Shown here piece by piece: positions 35,601 through 45,598 of a stretch of 64,000 nt of DNA (the stretch's first letter is position 1; the number at the start of each line of letters is the position of its first letter). A program made the position numbers and the translations under genes. The notes under the pieces are model-generated. The model did not search any database. It saw only the letters and a list, made by a program, of their open reading frames with translations, and was not told the DNA's origin. Origin of the DNA: Polytrichum commune (Eukaryota; Streptophyta; Polytrichopsida; Polytrichales; Polytrichaceae); assembly GCA_950295325.1 (NCBI GenBank), contig OX485804.1, positions 4,712,001 to 4,776,000 of the forward strand, written 5' to 3'.

Positions 35601-37152
35601 CGTTTGGCGAGCCCTTATTTCGTCTCAGGGAGACCAGAACCCCATATAGAAGTCGACCCTTACGATCCTGGGGTGCAATGCAAATGACGTCTTTCTCTTC
35701 CTTCTTTCGCTACGTATTAGCAATCAAGCTTTCTCAAGCCCCCATTACACTAACTTGTGTAGTGCTTGAGTTGAGAGCTCTAAGAAAGCAACCTTCTCAG
35801 TTGCCTCTTACGCGTGCTTGTTCACTCGAATCCATCTTGCACATGGTCTCTTGACTTGAGACCTTGAGGCTTTTATGCGGACTTAATATGAGACACCGTT
35901 TACGTGGTGCGTTGATGGATCCTATGACAACAACAAGCTCTTGGTAAGTTCTGACAAGCACTGGATCAAAATCCTAAGCTACCTCCTTTAAGGATTGCCG
36001 AGAACTCGAGCTCTTGTTTTGTGGCCCACAAGCCGATGGACTTTCAAGCAGTTTTTTAGCTTGTTATGAATGCTCCATCACATTGACTTGTCGTAATATG
36101 CTTCTTCGTTTACTATTATTCTCACCTCGATCTCTCACTTTGAGCATGACCGCGTTACACTTGCTCAAACTGTTTTGAAGATTGATCAAGCTCTCAATAG
36201 TTCAATGAGCTTTGGATGAAAGCTTGTCAACTCCAAGTATCGAACTCCTAAACTTGCAAGTTCAAGCTCTCAACTCGAGCACTACTGTAGTGTATTAAGG
36301 GGGCCTTAAAAACTGCCGATAACTGTGCAACGTATGCATATAGAGATTCCACACTTGCATATGTTGTGTGACATTCGACATATAGAGCAGCCCACAGTGA
36401 TTGCTTAGACATATTACTTACACAACTCAGCTTCATGGCGATGCAAGATGGTGCTGGGACCAACTTGTCTGTGATATCAAATCGGGAAGTGAGATTGTGG
36501 AATGAAATTTGCCGTTGCCGAGAAATGTACACCATCCTGCAGCGAGCGGGTGAGTAATTGAGACAGGTGGTTTTGAATGTCAAGATTTGCGGAGTCCGTT
36601 GTCTCCTTTGATTCATATGGTTTTAAGCTGAGATTTCCACCAACTTGCCCTCATTGGAGGTTTCTTGTTGATTATGGCATTCATGTGAGGGTTAAGTTCC
36701 AGCTGCAAGTGTTGCATAATCTTTTCAAGTGCACAGCCAGAATACAAGACAACGCTTCTGAACTTGATTAATCAGGTGCAAGGTTGTGCAGCGAGGAATT
36801 GTTTGACGGATTGGACTAGTTGTCATATCATGTAAGAAAGGCTGATGGGCGGTGGGAGGAATTATACAGACGAGAATTGCCAATGCGGAGGCTGCACAAC
36901 AAATTTCCAGGTGAATTTCATCCCCGAACCCTTACCCTTACTTAAAACCCTAAACCCTAAACCTCAAGGTTCCTCAGTGAGTTTCATCATCTCCACTTAG
37001 TAGAATTTAAGACCTAGTCCAATCTCTTTTAAACACGTGTCTTCATAAATCCAACTTCGAAAAAGAATTCAAAATCTTCTCAAAGTTTTGTTGTCTTGAA
37101 ATAGAGGAAAACAATTTCATTTCCTAATATTATTTCTAGACACAAGTGTTGG
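32624..37152. other. intergenic between the MITE and the CACTA element
   Basis: Contains a (CA)n run at about 33,607-33,623, an R1 fragment at about 37,015-37,050 (TAGTCCAATCTCTTTTAAACAC) and two to three plant-telomere-like CCCTAAA units at about 36,946-36,962. A GC-richer patch at about 34,950-35,350 has overlapping open frames of 84-135 codons on both strands. None carries a recognisable domain and I cannot choose a strand. Confidence 0.45.
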
Positions 37153-37537
37153 AAGCACTACAACAAAACACGTCTTTTATTCCCGCACCCACTTCACTGC
37201 ATGTCTTTTATTACCATAAACAGTAAACGGTTGAAATTGTTGAAATCCACCTTTACTGTCCTTATGTCTGAGTTTATTTCAGGGTGTCATGGTAGTCATG
37301 TTGGACAAGAATGTGCTTGGGAACGAACTTGAGAACGTGTTCGGGAACGTCAGAGAACATTCATTACTACGGATAGTAAAGTGGTCGATTTGACCGTGTC
37401 ACTTCAAAATGTAATGTGTTTTTGGGTTTTCTATAGAATGCTCACAAAAGAACGGCCCATTTATTTTTGCTAACATATAATGAAATATACATATTCGACC
37501 ACAATATGAGATTACCCCATACTCAAGATATTATAAT

Positions 37538-38426
37538 TTAATCTAGAGGAGCATGACCATCTTCTTCAAGTGCAGCTTCATCCTCGTCTTCAGAAGACGG
37601 TTCATGGTCGTTTGTGTTCAAAGCTGCGAGCACCTCATCACTGCTTAGAGCCACAACCTCATCTAATATTGGGTCAGTTGGGATTGCATCATTCTCTAAT
37701 GATGTTGGTTTCAATCCACAATGGTCTCCCATATTGCCTAAAGATAGGCATCCTATGTCTGGTATAGAATCTTTTGTAGAAATGACTCTTGCTCCCCTTG
37801 GCTCTTTTCGTAGAACCACCTTCCATCCATGATTGTTCAAATCGTCCGCAAAGAATACCTGCTCGACGTGTAGTGGAAATGCAAAAGATTCGGCTGATAG
37901 TGGCACTAATCTATCAAAATTCACTAGGCTAAAGCCATAATCGTCTCGCTTCATGGTAGCATTATGCCCAACCATGTTTGCCATCACCCAATTGCAATAC
38001 AACACAACCAGTTCATACCTACTATAGTCCACGGCCAATATTTCTTCCACCCATCCCACATACTCCAAGTTTGCCGCCTTCAAGCCCCTGTCATGTACAC
38101 TGGACCGGCAATGTTGGGAGAATGTGGCGGCCACGCCAAAATCAACCGTGATCAAAGTTCCTTCCGCACTACGCACGCGGATATGATTTCCGAAGGCATA
38201 CATGGAGCGGTATGATGTTGCTTGGCTGGAGGGTGGAAGAGACAATACCAACACATCTTCTTCAATCGCCTCTCCCGCCTCTTTGGCGCGAGAAACAACC
38301 GATTTGAACCACTTGGGGAACCCTTCATCTCGAATGTCTTCAGGATAAACAATCCGGCCATTTTGTTTTCTCCTCCGATATTCTGCACGTTCCAGTTTGC
38401 GTTGTGCCATACTTGCAGTGTGACGC
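37538..38426 (-). CDS. CACTA transposase, exon 5 (DUF4216)
   Basis: Terminal exon, entered at a TTATTGTACAG acceptor just above 38,426. Its first base completes the Glu codon begun in exon 4. The exon then runs open to a stop at 37,538. It carries the DUF4216 domain found after DUF4218 in plant CACTA transposases: a YVGWVEEILAVDY-like segment, VLYCNWV, the DDYGFSLVNFDRL block and VEQVFFADDLNNHGWKVV, followed by an acidic tail. The role of DUF4216 is not established. The reading frame is intact here. Confidence 0.85.
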
Positions 38427-38805
38427 CTGTACAATAAAACATTTCTGTGATGCCTTACATGTTTGCGAAAAACACTAACTCAGTGCGTACATAAGGGGCT
38501 TGTACAGTTACTACGTAGAGTTATGATTCTCATTCGTTATTGCCAGAGAATACTAGAGGCAGTAATGTTTTGTAATATAACTTTGTCATGTTACTGCATA
38601 GAGTTTAAAATTTAACTATTGTGATATGACCTGTACAGTTACTACGTACAGTTATGGATATACTGAGTTTTTAATCGAGATTACTAGAGGCAGTGATCTT
38701 CTTGTAAGTTGACTTTGTGTAGTGAGGTGCAAATGTTTGTAAGTGCAAGAATTTCACAATTGCATACTGATGCCTGTAAAATAAAACAATTTGTTCGTGT
38801 CTTAC
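38427..38805 (-). repeat. transposase intron 4 with a 131-bp duplication
   Basis: GTAAGA donor at 38,805 and TACAG acceptor at 38,427. Two units spaced by about 131 bp contain GTACAGTTACTACGTA and ACTAGAGGCAGT. Similar TACTACGTACAGTTA and ACTAGTGGCAGTGA blocks occur near the other end of the element (about 46,055 and 46,473). Confidence 0.6.
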
Positions 38806-39704
38806 TCTCTCCACGGCTCTAAGGGAGCCACATTATTGACCACAAATTCGTGTATCCAGTCGCGTATCTTTGGTATTAGTATCCTTGGTCGCCCAACACC
38901 TTCGAGGATTTCGTCGTTCATTGTAAGGTCCTCCTTATCGTCCCATACCCTGCGACTTGTAACGGTATATGATTGCATGTACTCTGTGCAAAAGCCAAGC
39001 GCTTCATCTATGGCGTATCCTTCAGCCATACTAGCTTCGGGTCTTGCGCGATTCCGAACGTAGCCCTTCAATGTTTTCAGATACCTTTCCATAGGATACA
39101 TCCAACGGACATGTACTGGCCCACAAATATCTAGTTCCTCCACCAAGTGCACTAAAAGGTGCGTCATGACGTCGAAAAATGCCGGTGGAAACTCTTTTTC
39201 GATCATGCACAATGTGATGGCCGTATCCTCTCGCAGGTCGCTCATTTCTGATGGGTTGATGGTTTTGGTGCACAATCGTTTGAATATCCGGCTCAATCTT
39301 ATTATACATATACGAACCTCCTTTCTCATGATCGTGCGTACACAGAGAGGCAAGACTTGCTGCATAAGGACATGATAATCATGCGATTTCAATCCTTTCA
39401 GACTTCCATCCACGTGGACTTTTTTTTTCAATTGGCCAACATAGTGAGTAGGAGTTTTCAGTTGCCGCACAACATCCACAAATACCTCATTTTCTTTCTT
39501 TGTGAGCACATACGGGGCTTGCGGCAATGTCAAGCTTCCTTGTTTTTTCCCCGGTATGGGCCACAAATGCGGCCTTATGTTGGCTTCTTTCAAGTCCATG
39601 CGAACCTTTAGTGTATCCTTCTCTCCAAATAGGAATTTCATGAGACTCTCTGTTATGTTTTTCTCGCAATGCATTACATCCAGCGTGTTGCGTATAAGAA
39701 GGCC
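38806..39704 (-). CDS. CACTA transposase, exon 4 (end of TNP2 core, DUF4218)
   Basis: The acceptor GTGAAACAG/GGC lies at 39,704 and the donor GA/GTAAGA at 38,806, giving an 899-bp exon with phase 0 in and phase 2 out. It opens with LLIRNTLDVMHCEKN, the conserved TNP2 segment with an acidic residue of the catalytic core, directly continuing the PYWK that ends exon 3. DUF4218 follows, with KSHDYHVLMQQVLPL, the FPPAFFDVMTHLLVHL block and the GPVHVRWMYPMERYLKTLKG block. The frame is intact. Confidence 0.88.
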
Positions 39705-40589
39705 CTGTTTCACAAAAAAATTACTGGTTAAGTGGATTGCATTCTGTTCCATACCATATAACTGAATCATAGTAAGTGCAACAACAATTGTTGCACTATA
39801 TGACTATACCACTACTTAGTTCAGTAATAGAGTATGAACATGACTACAACTAGTCATGTTCATTCACTTGTTATAGATATGTATTACTTCCCATATTCTA
39901 TTACTTCCTATAGGACATGACTTAAACCACTACTTAGTTAAGTAATGGGGTAAGGAGTATGAACATGACTACAACTAGTCATGTTCAATTACTTCAATTA
40001 GTCATGTTCATTCACTTGTTATAGACATGTATTACTTCCCATAGTCTATTACTTCCCATAGGACATGACTTAAACCACTACTTAGTTAAGTAATGGGGTA
40101 AGGAGTATGAACATGATTACAACTAGTCATGTTCAATTACTTCAATTAGTCATGTTCATTCACTTGTTATAGACATATATTACTTCCCATAGTCTATTAC
40201 TTCCCATAGGACATGACTTAAACCACTACTTAGTTAAGTAATGGGGTAAGGAGTATGAACATGACTACAACTAGTCATGTTCAATTACTTCAATTAGTCA
40301 TGTTCATTCACTTGTTATAGACATGTATTACTTCCCATAGTCTATTACTTCCCATAGGACATGACTTAAACCATTACTTAGTTAAGTAATGGGGTAAGGA
40401 GTATGAACATGACTACAACTAGTCATGTTCATTCACTTATAATAGACATGTAATACTTCCTATAGTTCCGGTGTACATTTACTTCGACTTTAATACAATC
40501 AAATTACCGACTTCGTAAACTTCTGATGTTCAAATAAAACCCATAACATATGCTCATTAATTCGGGTAAAACGAGTTTTCGGTATGCAC
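39705..40589 (-). repeat. transposase intron 3 with a 148-bp tandem array
   Basis: The intron is bounded by GTGCAT (donor) and GTGAAACAG (acceptor). The block GGACATGACTTAAACCA starts at 39,913, 40,061, 40,209 and 40,357, a period of exactly 148 bp. With a shorter first unit lacking about 24 bp, the array covers about 39,806-40,450 (some 4.4 copies). Each unit includes ACTAGTCATGTTCA twice in complete units. Later copies are almost identical, so the array expanded recently. Confidence 0.92.
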
Positions 40590-42182
40590 CTTCCAATATG
40601 GTAACGCATAAAGTGCGTTCTTCCTCTTCACTCCATGCTCGTGGATTGGATCCAATTTGTCTCCTTCCTTATTGGCCGGCGACTCTAGCAACCAATCTTC
40701 TCTTTATTTAGCAAACCGCAAAATATCGCGTGACAACAATGTCTGCGGGGGATCTCGGCGTTCCTCTCCTCCATCAAAACTACTTTTTAATCGTCTGTAA
40801 GGATGGTTCATTGTCAAATAACGACGATGACTGAGATAAACATTTTTGCCCAATGACTTGGACCTCCTCGTTGCCACATTTGGCCCACACGGAGGACAAC
40901 CCCGGTACCCCTTCGTGACTTGCCCGGCAAGCAATCCATATGCCGGGAAGTCATGAATGCTCCACATAAGAATCGCCCGGAGCTTAAAATTTGGGTTCGT
41001 ATTGTATGTATCCTCTACACTTTCATAGGCCTTTTCCAAAATGGATCCGTCCTTTGCAATCACCCCTTCCCACAATCTTTGTAGTTCCTCCACCAATGGT
41101 GCTAAGTACACATGTATGTTTTCCTCTTTCACGGATTCTTTGCCGGGAATGATTAGGGATAGCATCACAAAAAACCGCTTGGTGACCAACCAAGGTGGCA
41201 AGTTGTAGTTTAGCAATACAACTGGCCATGTAGAGTGACTTAGAGATTGGTTAGAGAAAGGGTTGACACCATCCAACGCTAGTGCCAAACGTAGATTCCG
41301 GGGCTCCTTCGCAAACTCCGGCCACCTTGCGTCCACGTGTTTCCATGCCTTTGAGTCCACAATCGATCTTATGGTGGAATCCTTGCTTTTCCCCTCAATA
41401 TGCCACGTCATAAGCTCGGCTAGTCGTTTGCAACGGTACATTCGGAGCAACCGAGGTATAAGGGGGAAGTGTCGCAACACTTTCACTGGAATGCTATCAG
41501 AATTCGGAACATACCGAGATTCCTTGCATTCCGGACACACTTTTTCGTCCTTGAGCTCGTTCCTAAATAAGCAATGGCCATTCTTGCACGCATGGATAGT
41601 ATTGTAGCTCAAACCCAACTTCTTCACCAATCTTTTGGCCTCGTAGTGTGATTGAGGACAAGTGTTTTCTCTTGGGAGTAGATCATGTTTTAGCAGTTTC
41701 AACAACTCGTCGACACATGCGTTGGAAACTCCAAAAATGGTGCATACATTCAGGATCATGAGAACTGCTTGTAACCGGTTGGTAGGGCTGTTCTTGAATA
41801 GTGGGGTGTTCGCTTCTTTCAATAAGTTCTCCGTGTTGTCGGCAATGTCGTCATTGACCTCATCACCTACATGGGGATGTGTATTGGCCAATTCATCCAA
41901 ATCTTCGTGAGTTCCCTGAAGTTCTTCCTCAATTCCCTCTTCATTTGGAGTGGTATTTGTATATCCGGGCAAACCATCAAACCTCTCGAAACATTCGTGG
42001 ACCATCCGGATTACCTCCACTTCCTCGTTATTATCCCGCAACACTTCTGCATTTTCGTGTGCAACAATGTCTTCGGCTACTCCTATTTCCATATCATTAT
42101 TTCCTTGTGCCATCATGTACCTCCCTCCTTGGGTCGCCATACATATGTCTTTTTGGGCAATATAAATGTCATTGTTGACCTC
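40590..42182 (-). pseudogene. CACTA transposase, exon 3 (TNP2 / Transposase_21 catalytic core) with a premature stop
   Basis: The exon starts after a pyrimidine-rich CACATGCAG acceptor, phase 0, and ends PYWK/GTGCAT. It carries hallmarks of the TNP2 family: HYEAKRLVKKLGL, HACKNGHCLF, the VCPECKESRY zinc knuckle, LRHFPLIPRLLRMYRCKRLAE, LALDGVNPFSNQ with the first catalytic Asp, STWPVVLLNYNLPPW, the HDFPAYGLLAGQVTKGYRG segment with the second Asp, and a CPPC pair. An acidic leader of about 115 residues precedes the core. A single TAA at 40,704-40,706 interrupts the frame; the same frame then stays open for 38 codons to the donor. Read-through is not expected, so the copy is probably disabled. 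An ATG at 42,197 just upstream could start a separate gene instead. Confidence 0.9.
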
Positions 42183-42668
42183 CTGCATGTGCACCATGAA
42201 GAAGAAAACAATACATATTCTCTTAGTAACCTTATGTATTTACAAACATTTGAGAATCTATAATTGATGACCATCCCAAAGGGAAAAAACAATCTTCTGT
42301 ACAAGCACGGTAAATTGGACAGGACCTGTAGCATTCCTGGAGTGTAAGTAGATCATTACTATATACAGTAATAGTAGGGTTGTGGCAGCTTAAAAGCTAT
42401 GCACCATTACTATGCACTACACCTATGCATCATTACTATTAACAATAACACGTTACTATGAACTATTACTAGTAACAGTAGCACATTACTATGAAGCATT
42501 ACTATGCAGTATTACTATGAAAAGTAGCACATTACTATACACAGTTGAGATTAATATATGACACCCCATCACAACTCTTAGCTGCTCCAAGTACAAGACA
42601 TAGTGGTGAAATTGCTGATGCATTAAATTCGAAAAATGTCTCAACAAAATCGCGGGAATTTAATTCAC
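42183..42668 (-). other. intron or promoter between the SET exon and TNP2 exon, CATTACTAT repeats
   Basis: At about 42,350-42,545 many copies of (C)A(T/C)TACTAT and AGTAGCACATTACTAT-type words are clustered. The SET frame ends with a TAA at 42,660-42,662. A possible but weak donor (TCC/GTGAAT at 42,668) would splice in phase to exon 3. If it is not used, this stretch is the 3' end of one gene and the 5' region of the next. Confidence 0.5.
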
Positions 42669-43256
42669 GGAGTAATGCGCATACAGCTCTTCTCCTGCCT
42701 CTATATCCCTTGCTGCAATTGTCATAACAAAACCCCACTCGTTCTCCTTCCAAGGTTTGGGAAGCATACTATACTCCCACACTACATTGCCAATTTCCTC
42801 TCGACCTATGGAGCTGTTGATAAATCCAGCAACATTGCCCTTCTCCACACTCCCGTCTATGTAAATATCTTCCTCAGCTTTAAGGACATAACTCTTGAAT
42901 CTTGGCACAAGACTTTTCATTTTTCTATATTCTGACTTGCTATATTGGGGACCTACAAATGGCAAGAGAATATCTCCTTCTTTTGCGGAATCCATGGCAA
43001 ACAAACCCCAGCCCATAAATGAAAATTTTGAAATTTTCACCACCCAGTGTCTTTGGTGAAAACTGAAAGTGGTGAACTTCGGTATGGGCCCATTGCACCA
43101 TTGCCCATCGAAAGCTCCACGCCTCCAATTCATCAATTTCAGCTCCTCCTTAGTGTAATTTCTCTTTTGGGGGACATGTTTTGGGGTTGTGGACTCTTTA
43201 AAAAACAATTGAATGGCCACCTTGGCCGCGGCCTCAACAAAGGGTCGTCTTTGTGC
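42660..43256 (-). CDS. SET-domain (lysine methyltransferase-like) exon inside the CACTA element
   Basis: Acceptor TTCGTGTAG/GCACAA at 43,256, phase 0; 198 codons then TAA. SET motifs appear in order: FMGWGLFA (GxG loop of the cofactor pocket), SYVLKAEEDIYIDG, GNVAGFINSS (the RFINHS-like pseudoknot strand, Asn kept but NH changed to NS), NVVWEY, then ARDIEAGEELYAHY with the closing Tyr. A basic N-terminal part (about 55 residues) precedes it. There are no pre-SET or post-SET cysteine clusters. SET proteins usually methylate lysines of histones or other proteins with S-adenosylmethionine; activity here is unproven. An intron of 89 bp joins it in frame to the zinc-finger exon. Codon use and frame are intact, which suggests selection or recent origin. 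GTG at 43,220 is a Val codon, not a start. Confidence 0.8.
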   Translation of the reverse strand, partial: AQRRPFVEAAAKVAIQLFFKESTTPKHVPQKRNYTKEELKLMNWRRGAFDGQWCNGPIPKFTTFSFHQRHWVVKISKFSFMGWGLFAMDSAKEGDILLPFVGPQYSKSEYRKMKSLVPRFKSYVLKAEEDIYIDGSVEKGNVAGFINSSIGREEIGNVVWEYSMLPKPWKENEWGFVMTIAARDIEAGEELYAHYSVN

Positions 43257-43345
43257 CTACACGAAGGGAATCAATGTTACGTCATAATTCAATTGCCTCG
43301 TTTACAATACAATATAATTCGAAAATGACTATATATTTTACTCAC

Positions 43346-43543
43346 CAATATGGATTTCGTAAATGCGGAGTCACGTTTGTATCGACGAAGATGTTTTCGT
43401 ATGGTTGCTCTTGACAATACCTTCCCCCCTGCACACATACTACAAGGGCAACGATACTTTACCAATCTTTTTTTGTCCGCTTCTTTTTCTTCCAAATCCC
43501 ATAGCTCCAAGTCCAACATTGCGCGCCTCGATGTTGCATCCAT
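43346..43543 (-). CDS. CACTA exon 1, transposase-associated zinc-finger-like domain
   Basis: Starts MDATSRRAML at 43,543. It includes RCPCSMCAGGKVLSRATIRK followed by HLRRYKRD, the CPCxxC...HL pattern of the transposase-associated domain that normally lies N-terminal to TNP2 in plant CACTA proteins. It ends after 66 codons at a strong donor (ATATTG/GTGAGT), phase 0. Both the SET exon (43,256) and the TNP2 exon (42,182) begin in phase 0, so either can follow in frame. This domain probably binds DNA or mediates contacts; no experiment is implied. Confidence 0.75.
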
Positions 43544-44600
43544 TTTGATTCTGCATCAAAGTAAATGAATTATAGTAGAAAGAATGTGACCTTCAATTAG
43601 CGGGTTAAAGATGTTGGCACAATTCAAAAATCAAATTCACCTGCAACATCCTTTGCACCACATTTGTTGTAATTGGTCTGGAAATCTTAAATTATGGGTT
43701 CCTTTAACTTAAAGTTCACGTTTTTACTTCATGTAGTAAATGACATTACTTCACATTGTCACATTACTATGACATTACTTCATGGAGTAAATAACATTAC
43801 TTCACATAGTGACATTACTTCACAGTTGAAAGGGCAATTATAGAACATGTGAATCCTAAATCAACACATTAAATCTTATTATATTTAGTGTACATTGCAT
43901 TCTAGCCATCAACGTGGAATTGTAGTCGCACATTCTATTTCAGTACAAATGTTATTTCATGTTCGTATAGAGGACTTCATGACCTTTCCGTGGACAACAA
44001 GAACACGGATTTTGATGGACAAATGTATTTTTGAAAGCAAAAAACCGAGACTATGTTTGAAAATTTCCCAAAAAAAAAATGAAAGGTTTCAGATTCCAGC
44101 GAACAACGTAGAATTGCGGTCGCACATTCTCTTTCAGTACAAATACTATTTCATATCCATATAGAGGACTTCATTACCTATCCGTGGACGCCAAGAACAT
44201 AATTTTTGAACTTCATACGAATTTCTAAGAGCCAAAAAACCGGTACTATGTCTTAAAATTTCCAAAAAAAGTGAAAATGGCCAAGTTCCACACTTTTGCA
44301 TTCAATTAAAAAATATCACTGTAACTTGAAATTTAAAATATAATCAACATCAATGAACAGTAGACGACATTCTATGATATATTATGGTTTTAAATTTATC
44401 AATGTATGGTCCATGTTATGTGTCGGGTTCAAATAAAAAAATTGTATCAAAAATGGCTCATAAACAATGTAGAAAACGGGAAAACGGAAGAGGGGACCCA
44501 GGACGAAGCGTATTCGACTCAGCGAAGGACAGAAACTGACGCTGGAGGCCGGTGCACTGTTACCTAAAGGTAGCATTTTTATTGTGATCTATGTTTATGC
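43544..44600. other. bidirectional intergenic region of the CACTA element
   Basis: Lies between the divergent genes. About 43,905-44,285 is a tandem duplication of period 194 bp (AACGTGGAATTG / AACGTAGAATTG, TCGCACATTCT, TTTCAGTACAAAT, ATAGAGGACTTCAT). At 43,735-43,820 there are several ACATTACTTCA words. Likely holds the promoters of both genes. Confidence 0.55.
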
Positions 44601-44812
44601 AGCTAGTAAAGTCTAACAACTGCAGTGAGTAAAGCCTAACTGCACCTAGTAAAGTCTAACAATTGCACCTAGTAAAGTCTAACACCTGCAGCTAGTAAAG
44701 TCTAACTGCAACTAGTAAAGTCTAGCTGCAACTAGTAAAGTCTTGCTGCAACTAGTAAAGTCTAACTGGAACTAGAGAACCCTTACATAACTATAGCTAG
44801 TAAAGTCTAAAT
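44601..44812. repeat. short tandem array CTAGTAAAGTCTAAC
   Basis: About nine copies of CTAGTAAAGTCTAAC spaced 20-23 bp, separated by TGCA(A/C)-type linkers, with a few point changes. In CACTA elements such arrays of short motifs are binding sites for the element's TNPA-type protein. This one is close to the DUF8039 gene rather than at the extreme ends. Confidence 0.85.
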
Positions 44813-45101
44813 GTATCCAGTATGAGATAATGCTCATTTTAACTGTCTCTATTTACTACCAGCACTCAATGAGGCTTACTACCATAAGTCAGATGAAAGC
44901 CAATTCATGTGAACTCATTTTCCATTGAACGATCTGTGAATGTAATGCAATTGTGAACTTTACCCGGACATTACTGAAACTCAACGGGTTCATTTGTCTA
45001 ACTCTCCACTCTCCCGGACCATATTGCACATTGCAGAGAAATCCAGGGGCAGCCCATTAAAAAAGGGCTCGAAGAAAACGGACAAAGAAGGAGAGAAAGA
45101 A

Positions 45102-45598
45102 ATGGCGGATAAGCGTAGGGGAGACAAACCTCCCCTTGGCACGAAGGCTCCAAAGAAGACCCACCCTATTCATGATTTGGTGAGCATTCGGTCCAACTAC
45201 TTAAGACTAGTAGCTAAGTGCAAGTAAGCACATTAATTCAAGTTTATACTACATTATGGATTTAAGAAGCAATTTGTTTATTTAATTTGGCTGAAATAAT
45301 CGTGGCATTTGTGCAGACTAAGGGGGACGAGGTTTACTTGTGTGGGTATGATTTGGAGGAGTCGAAGGCGAAGTTCGTTGGGAAGGGTGTTATTCAGCAT
45401 ATAGCAGGTGGGATGTTGCACGGGAAGGTGATTGGCAATGACTATGTATCATTGGCCATCACGGAGTCACTTGAAGACGACTATCCTTTGCTTGAACCTC
45501 TCAGTGGAGACGACCCTCCAGTGACTACTATTGGCAAAGCGAAGGGCCATTACATTCTTTGGTCAAGCGAATGTGTAAAGCCATGTGCGGCTACGTGA
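45102..45598 (+). CDS. DUF8039-like second protein of the CACTA element (two exons)
   Basis: Exon 1 from ATG 45,102 (MADKRRGDKPP...) to 45,179, intron 45,180-45,316 (TTG/GTGAGC to TTTGTGCAG), exon 2 45,317-45,598. Both boundaries are phase 0. Exon 2 gives DEVYLCGYDLEESKAKFVGK, then HIAGGMLHGKVIGNDYVSLA and ending in a KAKGHYILWSSECVKP block. This pattern is that of DUF8039 in plant CACTA/Ptta-type second proteins: substrate-like Cys, G.G, LHG, V.V, then A.G..I.W. The protein is short (about 120 residues) and basic at its N terminus. An in-frame ATG at 44,994 could extend it, and upstream exons are possible. It may play the TNPA-like role of binding element repeats (inference). It is divergent from the transposase, unlike En/Spm. 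Confidence 0.65.

Noticed and set aside
36946-36962. Interstitial telomere sequence
   Set aside because: Only two to three CCCTAAA units, too few to claim more than chance or a short relic.
39806-40450. Regularly spaced repeats that might suggest a CRISPR array
   Set aside because: The units are 148-bp direct tandem copies without unique spacers, inside a plant transposon intron.
43218-43220. GTG start for the SET frame
   Set aside because: The frame is open upstream to a good GTGTAG acceptor in phase with exon 1, so the GTG is an internal Val codon.
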